A stretch of 35,904 nucleotides of DNA from Longimicrobiales bacterium. Its GTDB lineage: Bacteria; Gemmatimonadota; Gemmatimonadetes; Longimicrobiales; RSA9. A model generated the notes under the pieces. That model worked only from the letters and a program-made list of their open reading frames with translations. It searched no databases and had not been told where the DNA came from. The translations under genes were made by a program, and so were the position numbers. Of the stretch, positions 16,738 through 25,255 are shown one piece after another. The stretch lies in NCBI GenBank assembly GCA_035764935.1, contig DASTYK010000104.1, forward strand, positions 1 through 35,904, in the 5' to 3' direction. Every line of letters starts with the position of its first letter. Position 1 is the stretch's first letter.

Positions 16738-17970
16738 TCACTCCGGTGTCGATGCGGGCACGGCAGTCCGAACGCCATCCGTCCCGATGCGGGCCATTGC
16801 CCAGCCATCCTGCGAGCGCGTCAGCACCAGCACCTCGCGGCCGAACGGATACGTGTTCGTCAGCACGAGTCGACCGTCGTAAGCCTGGCGGATGGTGCTG
16901 CCCGGCGTGTGTCCGACCACGAGCATGCGGCTGTCGAAGTGGTCGAGCAGGTCGTCCATCTGGACAGCGAGCGAGTCGGTCTGCGCGAGGTCCCGATACC
17001 AGAAGAGGCTGCTCGCATCCCAGAAGAAATCGTTGCGACGCGCGAGTCCCGCGGAATCCAGCGGGGCGACATAGGTGGTGTCCGCCCAGCGGTAGAACAG
17101 CTCCTCGCCCGCGAATGCTGCGAGCGAATCGTCGATCGCTTCCAGCGATTGCGTGGCGTAGGCCGGCGAAATGCCGCCGTGCGTGAAGAGGACGTCGTCG
17201 ATGCGGATCAGTGCCGGTCGCGAGGCCAGCCAGCGGCCGAGCAGGGAATAGCGGGGATCGAACAGCCGGTCGTAGCGGATCCCGTGCAGCTGTGCGATCG
17301 CCATCTCTTGCGGCGCGACGTAGCGCAGATCGCCGAGCATGACCATGAGCTCGTGGTTGCCGAGCACCAGGTGCACTCGTCCGCCCGCGTCTGCAGCCTC
17401 GCGCTCGAGGCGGTAGAGCAGCCAGAGTGAGCGGGTCGCGCCCGCACCCCGATCGGTCACATCCCCGAGCACGACCAGGTGCGCACCGCCGCCACTCCAC
17501 CGGAGCTGATCGTCGAGCAGCCCTGCAGCGCCCAGGACATGCGTCAGCGTGTCATACTCGCCGTGCGTATCGCCGATCACGATGATCGTGTCCGCACCCT
17601 CGATGTCGACCGCCGGGCGACGCTGGCCGGTGCGCGGGTCGATGACCGTCTGGTGCCGGTCCTCCGTCCGTTCGAGACTGCCGTACCGCAGGGTGAGCGG
17701 GCGATCGCCGTTGCGCGGGAAGGCGACGCTGTGAGCGCTGTCCGCGGATGTCGTAGTATCCAGCTGGACGCGACCCTCGCTGTGCACCTGCAAAAAGCCG
17801 TGCCCGGGCTCCGCGATGATCCAGGCGACGCGCACCGTATCCCCTTCCAGCCGCACGTGCAGGCCACCCTCTCCCGCCAGCCCGGAGCGCTGCGCGTGCG
17901 CGGTGCCCGTGATCGCCGGCGCGGCGATCAGACCAGCCGTAACGAGAGCAGTGCGCGTACGTCGATTCAT
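16738..17970 (-). CDS. Exported PPP-type (calcineurin-like) phosphatase, Shewanella-like
   Basis: A 410-residue protein with a signal peptide (MNRRTRTALVTAGLIAAPAITGTAHA). Residues about 30-110 form an added beta-rich domain. The catalytic domain carries the full dinuclear-metal set of PPP phosphatases: GDTHGE (133-138), GDVTDRG (169-175), GNHE (204-207), THGG (263-266) and GHTPG (353-357). The likely ligands are Asp134, His136, Asp170, Asn205, His264 and His354. The order and the GDVTDRG form match Shewanella-like protein phosphatases, which dephosphorylate phospho-Ser/Thr or phospho-Tyr. The substrate could also be a phospho-sugar or nucleotide. Its ATG shares one base with the kinase stop (TGATG), so the two are translationally coupled. 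It would act outside the cytoplasm. Confidence 0.87.
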   Translation of the reverse strand: MNRRTRTALVTAGLIAAPAITGTAHAQRSGLAGEGGLHVRLEGDTVRVAWIIAEPGHGFLQVHSEGRVQLDTTTSADSAHSVAFPRNGDRPLTLRYGSLERTEDRHQTVIDPRTGQRRPAVDIEGADTIIVIGDTHGEYDTLTHVLGAAGLLDDQLRWSGGGAHLVVLGDVTDRGAGATRSLWLLYRLEREAADAGGRVHLVLGNHELMVMLGDLRYVAPQEMAIAQLHGIRYDRLFDPRYSLLGRWLASRPALIRIDDVLFTHGGISPAYATQSLEAIDDSLAAFAGEELFYRWADTTYVAPLDSAGLARRNDFFWDASSLFWYRDLAQTDSLAVQMDDLLDHFDSRMLVVGHTPGSTIRQAYDGRLVLTNTYPFGREVLVLTRSQDGWAMARIGTDGVRTAVPASTPE

Positions 17971-18923
17971 CAGAAGGTTCGTATCCGGCCGGAGTCGATT
18001 CGCTCGAGCAGCTCGCGCAGGCGCTCGTGCACATCATCGATCTCGCTGCGCGTGAGACCGAGCTGGACGTATTCATCGTTGCGCCGCACGCCCCGCCGTT
18101 CGTCCAGGTTGGGGCTCGGGCCCATCGGGATCAGCATACCCCCGGTGATGCCGAATGTCGCGAGCACGCCGAGCGCGCGATCCAGGTCGTCACGGGTGAT
18201 CGCCCGCAGGCGCGCGACGGTCGCGTGCGGGAGCCGGTCGACCTGGAGGTTGCGCCAGGCGGTGCCGCGGTTGCTCGGATCGCTCCGGAACGCAACACCG
18301 TTGTCCACCGAGAACAGTCGCGGGCGTGCGCTGTCCAGGCCGATGAGGAAGTTCCCGACGTTCTCGTCCGCGTGCCGGATCAGATAGGTGAGCACGTTCA
18401 TGTTGGCGAGGTGACGCGCGTAGACGGAGTCCTGCCGGAACCGGTCCTCGTCCCAGAACTTCTCGTTGGTGACGTTGAAGAGCCAGTACTGCAGCACGAC
18501 GAGCACGGAGCTGGTGCCGTCGAACGTGGCCAGCGCAGTCTCGTCATACTCGCGCAGCCAGTCTCGTGGCACGGCCCTCAGGATGGTGGGCGGCACCACG
18601 TACTCGTCCGGGCCGAGGAAGAGCTTCTGCAGCTCGTACGCAGCAACCTCGTAGCGTGGCTCGTTGTTGAAGGCAGCGGCGCCGGGCGCGGCCCTGGCCC
18701 ATTTCACGGCGAGGATGGTGCTGTCCTCGTACATCAGGACCACGCGCTGTGTGCGGTCGCCTTCCGCTCGTGAGCCGCGCCAGTCGACCACCTGCAGCGG
18801 CCCGTCGCGCAGCCGCGCCTCGAGGTCCGGGATCGGCAGGATGATGTGGCTGTCCTGTGCCGGGACCTGCAGCGGAGCGGCGAGAAGACCCAGTGGCAGC
18901 AGAACCGCACGTGCGTGCTTCAT
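17970..18923 (-). CDS. Exported atypical kinase with PI3/4K- or FAM20-like catalytic motifs
   Basis: A 317-residue protein with a signal peptide (MKHARAVLLPLGLLAAPLQVPAQ). Kinase-fold marks appear in order: Lys74 in LAVKWAR (ATP lysine), Glu92 in PRYEVAAYELQKLF, PP at 111-112, the catalytic loop HADENVGNFLI with Asp186 and Asn191 spaced as D-x4-N, and the metal-binding Asp207 in SVDNGVAF. The D-x-x-x-G-N spacing matches the PI3/PI4-kinase loop (DRHNGN). The YEVAAY-LQKLF-PP stretch and DNG are also like FAM20 secretory kinases. The family assignment is my inference from motifs. FAM20 kinases phosphorylate secreted proteins or glycan xylose. An exported kinase needs nucleotide outside the cytoplasm; a nucleotide-transporter gene lies 48 bases upstream. 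The phosphatase gene follows with a one-base overlap. Confidence 0.65.
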   Translation of the reverse strand: MKHARAVLLPLGLLAAPLQVPAQDSHIILPIPDLEARLRDGPLQVVDWRGSRAEGDRTQRVVLMYEDSTILAVKWARAAPGAAAFNNEPRYEVAAYELQKLFLGPDEYVVPPTILRAVPRDWLREYDETALATFDGTSSVLVVLQYWLFNVTNEKFWDEDRFRQDSVYARHLANMNVLTYLIRHADENVGNFLIGLDSARPRLFSVDNGVAFRSDPSNRGTAWRNLQVDRLPHATVARLRAITRDDLDRALGVLATFGITGGMLIPMGPSPNLDERRGVRRNDEYVQLGLTRSEIDDVHERLRELLERIDSGRIRTF

Positions 18924-18929
18924 GGCCAT

Positions 18930-18935
18930 CTCCTT
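18930..18935 (-). promoter_or_regulatory. Ribosome binding site that fixes the kinase start
   Basis: AAGGAG on the minus strand lies exactly six bases before ATG 18923. A second in-frame ATG (18929) directly abuts it with no spacing, so initiation at 18923 is preferred. Confidence 0.7.
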
Positions 18936-18971
18936 CTCGGTGCGACCGGGGTCGCGTGGAGCGACGACGGT

Positions 18972-19853
18972 TCAGAGCAGGGCATACATCGATGGCTGCG
19001 AGCCGCCAGGCGCGCCGGCGTCGATGGCGAGTGTCCGCAGCCGTGCTCCGATCGCCTGCAGCATGGTGATCGCCAGCTCGGGGTGGTCGGAGAGGAGGTC
19101 GCGAAAATCGTCGCCGCCGATGCGGAGCAGGCGCGCGGGTGACGTCGCAACCGCGTGCACCAGCGACGGCGATGCATCGAGCAGCGCGCCTGCGCCGAAC
19201 GCGTCGTTCGCGCCTGCTACCCGGCTACCGCCGCCACTGGAAACGTCGACCGACCCGCTGATGACGACCCATGCGGCGTCGGCCGGAGCCCCGCGCTGGA
19301 GGAGCACCGTCCCGGTCGCGGCGTCCACCTCGTCCGCGATCGATGCGACCAGCGCGAGGTGCGCGCTCTGCGCACCGCGCAGCAGGTCCATGTGCTGCAG
19401 CAGAAAGACCTTGTCGACGAGATCCATGGACGTGCTCCGTTCGGCGGGAGGGTGCGTCTGGTAGAGGGCGGCGGCTACGCGGCGTGCGCAGCAGGCGAGC
19501 CATGCATCGTCGCCTGCGGCGAGAGCACCGAGGGCGCGCAGCGGATTGCGCCGTCGTGTCTTCCCGTCCATCTCGCCGAGGACCGGTGCGATCACGGTGT
19601 ACAGCTCACGATCGACGGTGTGCTCGAGCCACTCGTGCGCACTGGCGCGACTCCGGGCAGCGCCGCGCGCGAGCGCGTACCAGCAGCGATGCATGGCAGC
19701 GGGATCGTAGATCAGGCCGAGACAGCGGAAGATGTGCTCGCGTCGTTCCTCGCCTGCCTCCCGCAACCCAGCGCGCAGCAGCATTGCCACCGCATCGTCC
19801 ACGGCCGCCCTCGCAAGCGCCGCCTCGGCAGGACAGCGCGGGGTGTCGCGCGC
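18972..19853 (-). pseudogene. Frame-shifted 3' part of the Npt-like transporter gene: HEAT end and CRP-like (cyclic nucleotide-binding fold) domain
   Basis: This is the continuation of the gene at 19606-22008 in the +1 frame. Protein similarity logic joins them: the HEAT-like helices end in VSALSRLRAR in one frame and go on as DTPRCPAEAALARAAVDDAVAMLL in this one. About 130 residues of helices follow, then a CRP-type beta-roll from about 19430 to 18972: KVFLLQHMDLLRG, GTVLLQRGAPADAAWVVISGSVDVSS, DAFGAGALLDASPSLVHAVA, LLRIGGDDFRDLL. The phosphate-binding cassette (F-G-E-x-A-L with a later R) has lost its Glu and Arg, so cAMP binding is unlikely. The piece has no good start of its own. The kinase gene starts 48 bases downstream. 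Confidence 0.75.
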
Positions 19854-22008
19854 GCAGACGACTGAGTGCGCTGACCGCACGGGCGTCCAGCAGCTGGTCG
19901 GTCTCTGCGGCGAGTGCGCCCCGGACCAGGGCAGCGACGGTCTCGTGTGCCGGGATCCGGGCGAGCACATCCGGGATGCTGCGGCGCACTGCGCGGTCTG
20001 CCTGGCTGTCGAGCAGCACCCGGAGCAGCGGCGGGACCACCACGGCGCCCTGCTCTGCGAGCGCATCGCGCGCAGCCTCGCGCGTCGCGGGCGCGCGCAG
20101 TGCCGCAATCAGCCGTGGCAGCGCGGTGAGCGTGCCGGTACGGGCGACGCTTCGCAGCGCCGTTGCCACGACGCGCGGGTCCTCGTCCTGCAGCAGCGGC
20201 TCGATCAGCGCGGCACCCTCGCCGCCCATGCGCAGCGCGCCGACCGCGAGCGCTAGCTCGAGCCGGCCCGCCCCGTCCTCGCGTCCATCCTTCGGCCAGT
20301 GCCGCGCATACGCGCGGCGTGCCGCGGCGAGCGTGTCATCGCTGACACTGCCATGCACCAGGCACTCCAGCGCAGCCAGTCGCACGCGCTCGTGTTCCGA
20401 CGCGAGCAGCTCCTCGAAGAGGCCGGGCGTGCCGCCGACAGCGTACAGCGCCCGGACCGCGGCCTCGCGCACGTGCGCGTCGTCGTCGAGGAGCCGCGAG
20501 CGGACACGCTGGAGGTCGAGGTGGCCGGTTTCGCCGAGCACGTCGAGCGCACGGCGGCGGATGCGCGGCGAGGCGTGCTCGAGCAGCGCATGCAGCTCGT
20601 CGCGGAGCGTGCCCAGCTCGCGCGCCCGGCTTTGCGCCACCAGGTCGAGCGCAAACGAGGCCTGTGCGTCCGTGCCGTGCAGCGCACGGCGTATGACGGC
20701 CGCACTGGTGCTGTCCGCGAGTGACGCAAAGACGCCGTGCAGGCTGGCGAACCCGCTGTCGATGGAGTGGGCGAGAGAGCGCACGTACGCCGCCCGCACC
20801 CGCAGGGCGAGCAGGACCCAGAGTGCCCCCAGCGCCACGGTGACGAGCGCGATCGTGCGTGATCCCGGCAGGGTCAGCAGCACGAAGATGAGGCCGGCCG
20901 CGAGCAGCTTGCCGAGGCCCTTCTCGATCGCGATGTCGATGTACGCCTTGGCGCGCAACTTCACATGGTCGGGGATCGGCACGTACAGGATCTCGCGACC
21001 GGCACGTTCCGCGGAATAACGGAGCGTGGTCTCCGCCGCCTTGGCGACCACCGCGCCCGCGAGCCCCCAGAACACGACCAGCGCTGCGCTCGACAGCAGC
21101 ATCGCGACCGGCAACAGCAGGACGGCCAGGCCGACGCCCCAGCGCCGCAGGAGCGGCTGCAGCAGCACGACCGCGACGAGTGGCAGCCACTGCGTCGCGG
21201 CATTGAAGCGCCCCTGGAACGCACTGATCGCGTCGAGGTCCTGGTAGACGGCTTTGCTGAGCGTGTTGAACTGGTAGTCGATGAGCTGTTTCACCACGAC
21301 CATCAGCAGCACCATGCCCGCGATCAGCCGCACATGCGGATTGGACAGCAGCGCGCGCAGCTCGCGTGCACCCGGGAGGTGCGGGTGGCCGACGTGCCGC
21401 CGCTGTGGTGCGCTCACCGGCTCCCGCCAGACCAGCGGCAGTGCGATGGTGAAGACCAGGATCAGGCCGGCCGCAACGAGCATCAGGTTCGGCGTCCCGA
21501 GCCGCAGCGCGAACAGGGCCGTGATCGCACCGCCCAGCGTGGCGCCGAGCGCACCGCCCGCGATCACGACGGGATAGGCGCGGCGCGCGAGGCGCGCATC
21601 GACGAAGAGCTGCGCGGCCATGAAGAACTGCGCGATCAGCGCGGACGCGAAAAGGTCGTACCAGCCGTAGAACACGAGGCCGAACGCCGTGCTGCCCTCC
21701 ACGTAGAACGCGCGCAGCGCCACCAGCTGGAGCGCGAAGAACAGCGAGATGGCGGGGATCAGCCAGCGCCAGGGCAAGCGGTCCGCCGCACGGTTGTAGA
21801 GCGGCACGAACAGGATGACCACTGCACTGACGACATACACCTTGTAGAAGTCGGTGTCACCCAGGCCGTCCAGTGCGAGTGCGTTCTTGATCGGCCGCAG
21901 GATGCCGACGGCGCACACGGCGAGAAAGAAGAGCGCCATCATCGCGGCCAGCCGGAGATGGTCGGAGTACGCGGCAGCGCGGGCAGGAGGGGACGCGCCG
22001 GAAGGCAT
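19606..22008 (-). CDS. Npt1/Npt2-like nucleotide (ATP/ADP-type) transporter with HEAT repeats; reading frame broken near 19847
   Basis: ATG 22008 (MPSGASPPARAAAYSDHLRLAAMM) is preferred to a TTG 42 bases upstream; neither has a clear ribosome site. Residues about 18-410 contain 11-12 hydrophobic helices of the ATP/ADP-translocase (TLC/Npt) branch of the MFS superfamily. The helix-1 motif ILRPIKNALAL has a lysine in the position conserved in nucleotide translocases. In that family, members exchange ATP for ADP or import NTPs across the inner membrane. HEAT-type helical repeats follow (ASPRIRRRALDVLGE, DDAHVREAAVRALYAVGG, EDPRVVATALRSVAR). From about 19847 to the stop at 19606 this frame is Arg/Gly-rich out-of-frame translation; the true C-terminus continues in the other frame to 18972. 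Whole gene about 1,010 residues. It heads the kinase-phosphatase-GH43 cluster. Confidence 0.75.
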   Translation of the reverse strand: MPSGASPPARAAAYSDHLRLAAMMALFFLAVCAVGILRPIKNALALDGLGDTDFYKVYVVSAVVILFVPLYNRAADRLPWRWLIPAISLFFALQLVALRAFYVEGSTAFGLVFYGWYDLFASALIAQFFMAAQLFVDARLARRAYPVVIAGGALGATLGGAITALFALRLGTPNLMLVAAGLILVFTIALPLVWREPVSAPQRRHVGHPHLPGARELRALLSNPHVRLIAGMVLLMVVVKQLIDYQFNTLSKAVYQDLDAISAFQGRFNAATQWLPLVAVVLLQPLLRRWGVGLAVLLLPVAMLLSSAALVVFWGLAGAVVAKAAETTLRYSAERAGREILYVPIPDHVKLRAKAYIDIAIEKGLGKLLAAGLIFVLLTLPGSRTIALVTVALGALWVLLALRVRAAYVRSLAHSIDSGFASLHGVFASLADSTSAAVIRRALHGTDAQASFALDLVAQSRARELGTLRDELHALLEHASPRIRRRALDVLGETGHLDLQRVRSRLLDDDAHVREAAVRALYAVGGTPGLFEELLASEHERVRLAALECLVHGSVSDDTLAAARRAYARHWPKDGREDGAGRLELALAVGALRMGGEGAALIEPLLQDEDPRVVATALRSVARTGTLTALPRLIAALRAPATREAARDALAEQGAVVVPPLLRVLLDSQADRAVRRSIPDVLARIPAHETVAALVRGALAAETDQLLDARAVSALSRLRARHPALSCRGGACEGGRGRCGGNAAARWVAGGRRGTTRAHLPLSRPDLRSRCHASLLVRARARRCPESRQCARVARAHRRS

Positions 22009-22092
22009 GGGCACGCGGGTCGAGGGGAGCCTGCGAACACCAGCACCCAATTAGCACCGGCGCCGGCAGTGCAGTCAATGGCGCTGCATCCG

Positions 22093-22121
22093 TTGCCCTC
22101 CGGTGCGCTCGACCCCATTAT
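22093..22121 (+). promoter_or_regulatory. Possible sigma-70-type promoter for the VPS10/BNR gene
   Basis: TTGCCC (22093-22098) and CATTAT (22116-22121) are spaced by 17 bases, each matching the consensus hexamer at four positions. It lies 45 bases before the ATG at 22167, in the 158-base divergent region shared with the transporter gene. Confidence 0.3.
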
Positions 22122-22166
22122 GCCCCTGTCTCCCAGCCCGAAACTCCCGACACGCCGAGAGGTCCT

Positions 22167-25100
22167 ATGCGCTCCGCAACTCTCCTCGTTGCCGCGTCCC
22201 TGGTTCTTTTCGCGCCCGCAGGGGCGCAGGAGGTCGCCACACAGCGGCCCGGGCCGGATGCGCCGGAGAACGTCAGCATCGCGCCGTCGCTGTTCCAGGA
22301 CATGCAGTACCGCATGATCGGCCCGACGCGCGGCGGACGTGTCACCGCCGTGCACGGCGTGCCGCAGGAGCCCGGCACCTATTACATGGGTGCGACCGGC
22401 GGCGGGATGTGGAAGACCACCGACTACGGGCAGACGTGGCAGCCGCTCGGCGACGGCGTGTTCGAGACGCCATCGATCGGCGCGATCGACGTCAATGAAT
22501 CGAACCCGGACATCATCTACGTCGGCACCGGCAGCCAGGGCATCCGCAGCAACGTCATCGCGGGCCGCGGCATGTACAGGTCGACAGACGCCGGGGAGAC
22601 CTGGACCTTCCTGGGACTGCGCACGACCGGCCAGATCGGCGCGGTCGAGACCCATCCGCAGAACCCCGATCTCGTGTATGTCGCCGCACTCGGCTCACCA
22701 TCGGGTCCCAATCCGGATCGCGGCGTGTACCGCTCCAGCGACGGCGGCCGCACGTGGGAGCAGATCCTGTTCGTCTCCGATTCCACGGGCTTCGTCGATC
22801 TGGCGCTGAATCCATCGAACCCGGACGAGATCTATGCGGCGTCGTGGCGCGGTGAGCGCAAGCCGTGGACGATCATCAGCGGTGCAGCGGAGGGCGGGCT
22901 CTGGAAGACGACCGACGGCGGCGACAACTGGACGAAGCTGTCGAACGGGCTGCCCACGGGCGTGGTCGGCAAGATCGGCGTCGATATCGCGCGCTCCATG
23001 CCGAACCGGGTGTACGCGCTCGTGGAAGCGCCGGGCGAAGCGGGCGGCATGTATCGCAGCGACGATCACGGCGCGACCTGGCAGATGACGACCAACCAGC
23101 CGAAGAACCTGCTGGACCGGCCGTTCTACTACACGCGCATCACGGTCGACCCGGTCGATCCCGACGTCGTGTACGTGAACAACGTCGCGTTCTGGCGCTC
23201 CACCGATGGCGGCAGGACGTTCCACCGGCGACCCACACCGCACTCGGACAACCACGACATCTGGATCGATCCGAATGACAACCGGGTGATGGTGCAGGGC
23301 AACGACGGGGGCGCGAACGTCTCGCGTGACGGCGGCGACACCTGGAGCACGCAGCTCAACCAGCCCACGGCCGAGCTGTACAACGTCGACGTCGACGATC
23401 GCTTCCCGTACTGGCTCTACTCAGGCCAGCAGGACAACAGCTCGATTGCAGTGCCGTCGCTGCCGCCCACGTCGTGGAACCCGGACGTCATGGCCGCGTG
23501 GTGGGACCAGATCGGCGGCTGCGAAACGGGGCCGGTCGTGCCGAAGCCCGGCGACGACAACGTCGTGTACGCGAACTGCAAGGGGCAGTTCGGGCTGTAC
23601 GACCGCCGCAGCGGGCAGGAGCGCAACTACTGGGTGGGCGCGCAGTACATCTATGGCCACAACCCCAGGGACCTGAAGTTCCGGCTGCAGCGCACCACGC
23701 CGATCGAGGTGTCGCCGCACGATCCCGGCACGGTCTACTACGGCTCGCACTTCCTGCACCGCACGCGCGACGGCGGCGTGAACTGGGAGATCATCTCGCC
23801 GGATCTCACGGCGAACGAGTCGGACAAGCAGGTCGTGAGCGGTGCGCCCATCACGCGCGACGCCACGGGCGAGGAGTTCTATTCGACGATCTACGCGATC
23901 GCGGAGTCGCCGGTGGAGGCCGGCGTGATCTGGGTCGGCGCCAACGACGGGCCGGTGCACGTGACGCGCGACAACGGCCGCACGTGGACGGACGTCACGC
24001 CACCGATGCTGCCGGGTGGGCGCATCCAGAACATCGATCCCTCGCCGCACGACCCGGCAAAGGCGTACGTCGCCGCGTACCGCTACCTGCTGGACGACTG
24101 GCGGCCGTACCTCTTCCGCACCACCGATTACGGCCGCACCTGGACGCTGCTCACCGACGGCACGAATGGCATTCCGGCCGATTATCCGACGCGCGTGGTG
24201 CGCGAGGATACCGAGCGTCCCGGACTGCTCTACGCGGGCACCGAGTTCGGCATGTACGTGTCGTTCGACGACGGGGCACGCTGGCAGACGCTGCAGCTCA
24301 ACCTGCCGCACGTGCCGATCACCGACATGCAGGTGCACCAGGGCGATCTCGCGATCGCGACGATGGGTCGCAGCTTCTGGGTGCTCGACAACCTCGACCC
24401 GCTGCGCCAGGCATCGGCCCAGCTCGCCGCGGCCGCCGATCCGCACCTCTACCAGCCGCAGCCCGCGCATCGCATGCGCTACCGGGGTCGCATGGGCGAT
24501 CTCACGGAGCCGCAGTACATCCAGCCTGGCGCCGTGCTCGACTACGTGCTGCCGCGCAGGCCACAGGCGGCCGCGATCGAAATCGTCAACGGCAGCGGCG
24601 ACGTGCTGCGTCGCATCGAGAGCGCTGCGGCGGGTGACGGTGCTGAGGGGCAGGGCTCGCAGTCGCCATGGATGCGCGCATCCGCGGCGCCGTTCTCCGC
24701 GGAGCAGGGACACAACCGGTTCATCTGGGACCTGACGCTGCCCGGGCCGTCGGATGACGAGGGGCGGCCGGGCCGCAATGGGCCGATGGTGGTGCCCGGT
24801 GACTACCAGGTGCGGCTCGTGGTCGATGGCCGTGTTGCGGATACCAGGCCGCTGCGCGTCGAGATCGACCCGCGCGTGGCAGAAACCGGCGTGACCGTCG
24901 CGCACCTGCAGGAGCAGCTCGATCTTGCCCTGCGCGTGCGCGACATGCTCGGTGAAGCGCGTGCTGTGGCGGCGCGGCTGGACCGGGAGCGTGGACGTCA
25001 GGACGATGGATCCAGCGCCGCCGCGCAGCGGCTGGATGCGCTGCTCGCCCGGCTGCAGACGGAGGGCGGGCTCGTCCGCTACCCGCAACCGATGCTGATC

Positions 25101-25247
25101 GATCAGATCAATTACCTCTACAACATGATCAACAGCGCGGACCAGAAGCCCGGTCGCGACGCACACGAGCGCTATGCAGAATTGCGGGCGGAGCTCGACG
25201 CTCTGCTCGCCGAGGCGCGCGGCGTCACGGCGGACGCACAGGAGTGA
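22167..25247 (+). CDS. Exported VPS10/sortilin-like BNR (Asp-box) beta-propeller protein
   Basis: A 1,026-residue protein. ATG 22167 follows GAGAGG and begins a signal peptide (MRSATLLVAASLVLFAPAGAQ). Residues about 40-770 contain about eleven Asp-box motifs of the form S/T-x-D-x-G-x-T-W (TTDYGQTW, STDAGETW, SSDGGRTW, TTDGGDNW, RDNGRTW and others), giving one or two large propellers as in sortilin and BNR sialidase-like proteins. The catalytic Arg triad and Tyr of true sialidases are not recognisable, so an enzymatic role should not be assumed. The C-terminal 250 residues start with a beta sandwich (GDYQVRLVVDGRVADTRPLRVEIDP) and end in helices. A GerMN lipoprotein gene follows immediately; the two are probably co-transcribed. 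Confidence 0.88.
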   Translation: MRSATLLVAASLVLFAPAGAQEVATQRPGPDAPENVSIAPSLFQDMQYRMIGPTRGGRVTAVHGVPQEPGTYYMGATGGGMWKTTDYGQTWQPLGDGVFETPSIGAIDVNESNPDIIYVGTGSQGIRSNVIAGRGMYRSTDAGETWTFLGLRTTGQIGAVETHPQNPDLVYVAALGSPSGPNPDRGVYRSSDGGRTWEQILFVSDSTGFVDLALNPSNPDEIYAASWRGERKPWTIISGAAEGGLWKTTDGGDNWTKLSNGLPTGVVGKIGVDIARSMPNRVYALVEAPGEAGGMYRSDDHGATWQMTTNQPKNLLDRPFYYTRITVDPVDPDVVYVNNVAFWRSTDGGRTFHRRPTPHSDNHDIWIDPNDNRVMVQGNDGGANVSRDGGDTWSTQLNQPTAELYNVDVDDRFPYWLYSGQQDNSSIAVPSLPPTSWNPDVMAAWWDQIGGCETGPVVPKPGDDNVVYANCKGQFGLYDRRSGQERNYWVGAQYIYGHNPRDLKFRLQRTTPIEVSPHDPGTVYYGSHFLHRTRDGGVNWEIISPDLTANESDKQVVSGAPITRDATGEEFYSTIYAIAESPVEAGVIWVGANDGPVHVTRDNGRTWTDVTPPMLPGGRIQNIDPSPHDPAKAYVAAYRYLLDDWRPYLFRTTDYGRTWTLLTDGTNGIPADYPTRVVREDTERPGLLYAGTEFGMYVSFDDGARWQTLQLNLPHVPITDMQVHQGDLAIATMGRSFWVLDNLDPLRQASAQLAAAADPHLYQPQPAHRMRYRGRMGDLTEPQYIQPGAVLDYVLPRRPQAAAIEIVNGSGDVLRRIESAAAGDGAEGQGSQSPWMRASAAPFSAEQGHNRFIWDLTLPGPSDDEGRPGRNGPMVVPGDYQVRLVVDGRVADTRPLRVEIDPRVAETGVTVAHLQEQLDLALRVRDMLGEARAVAARLDRERGRQDDGSSAAAQRLDALLARLQTEGGLVRYPQPMLIDQINYLYNMINSADQKPGRDAHERYAELRAELDALLAEARGVTADAQE

Positions 25248-25255
25248 GCAGCAGC

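Noticed and set aside
19840-19857. Programmed ribosomal frameshifting in the transporter gene
   Set aside because: No slippery heptamer with a downstream pseudoknot is evident; a simple tract-length change explains the shift better.
22167-25247. Sialidase activity for the BNR protein
   Set aside because: Asp boxes are structural; the catalytic Arg triad, Tyr and FRIP motif of sialidases were not found.
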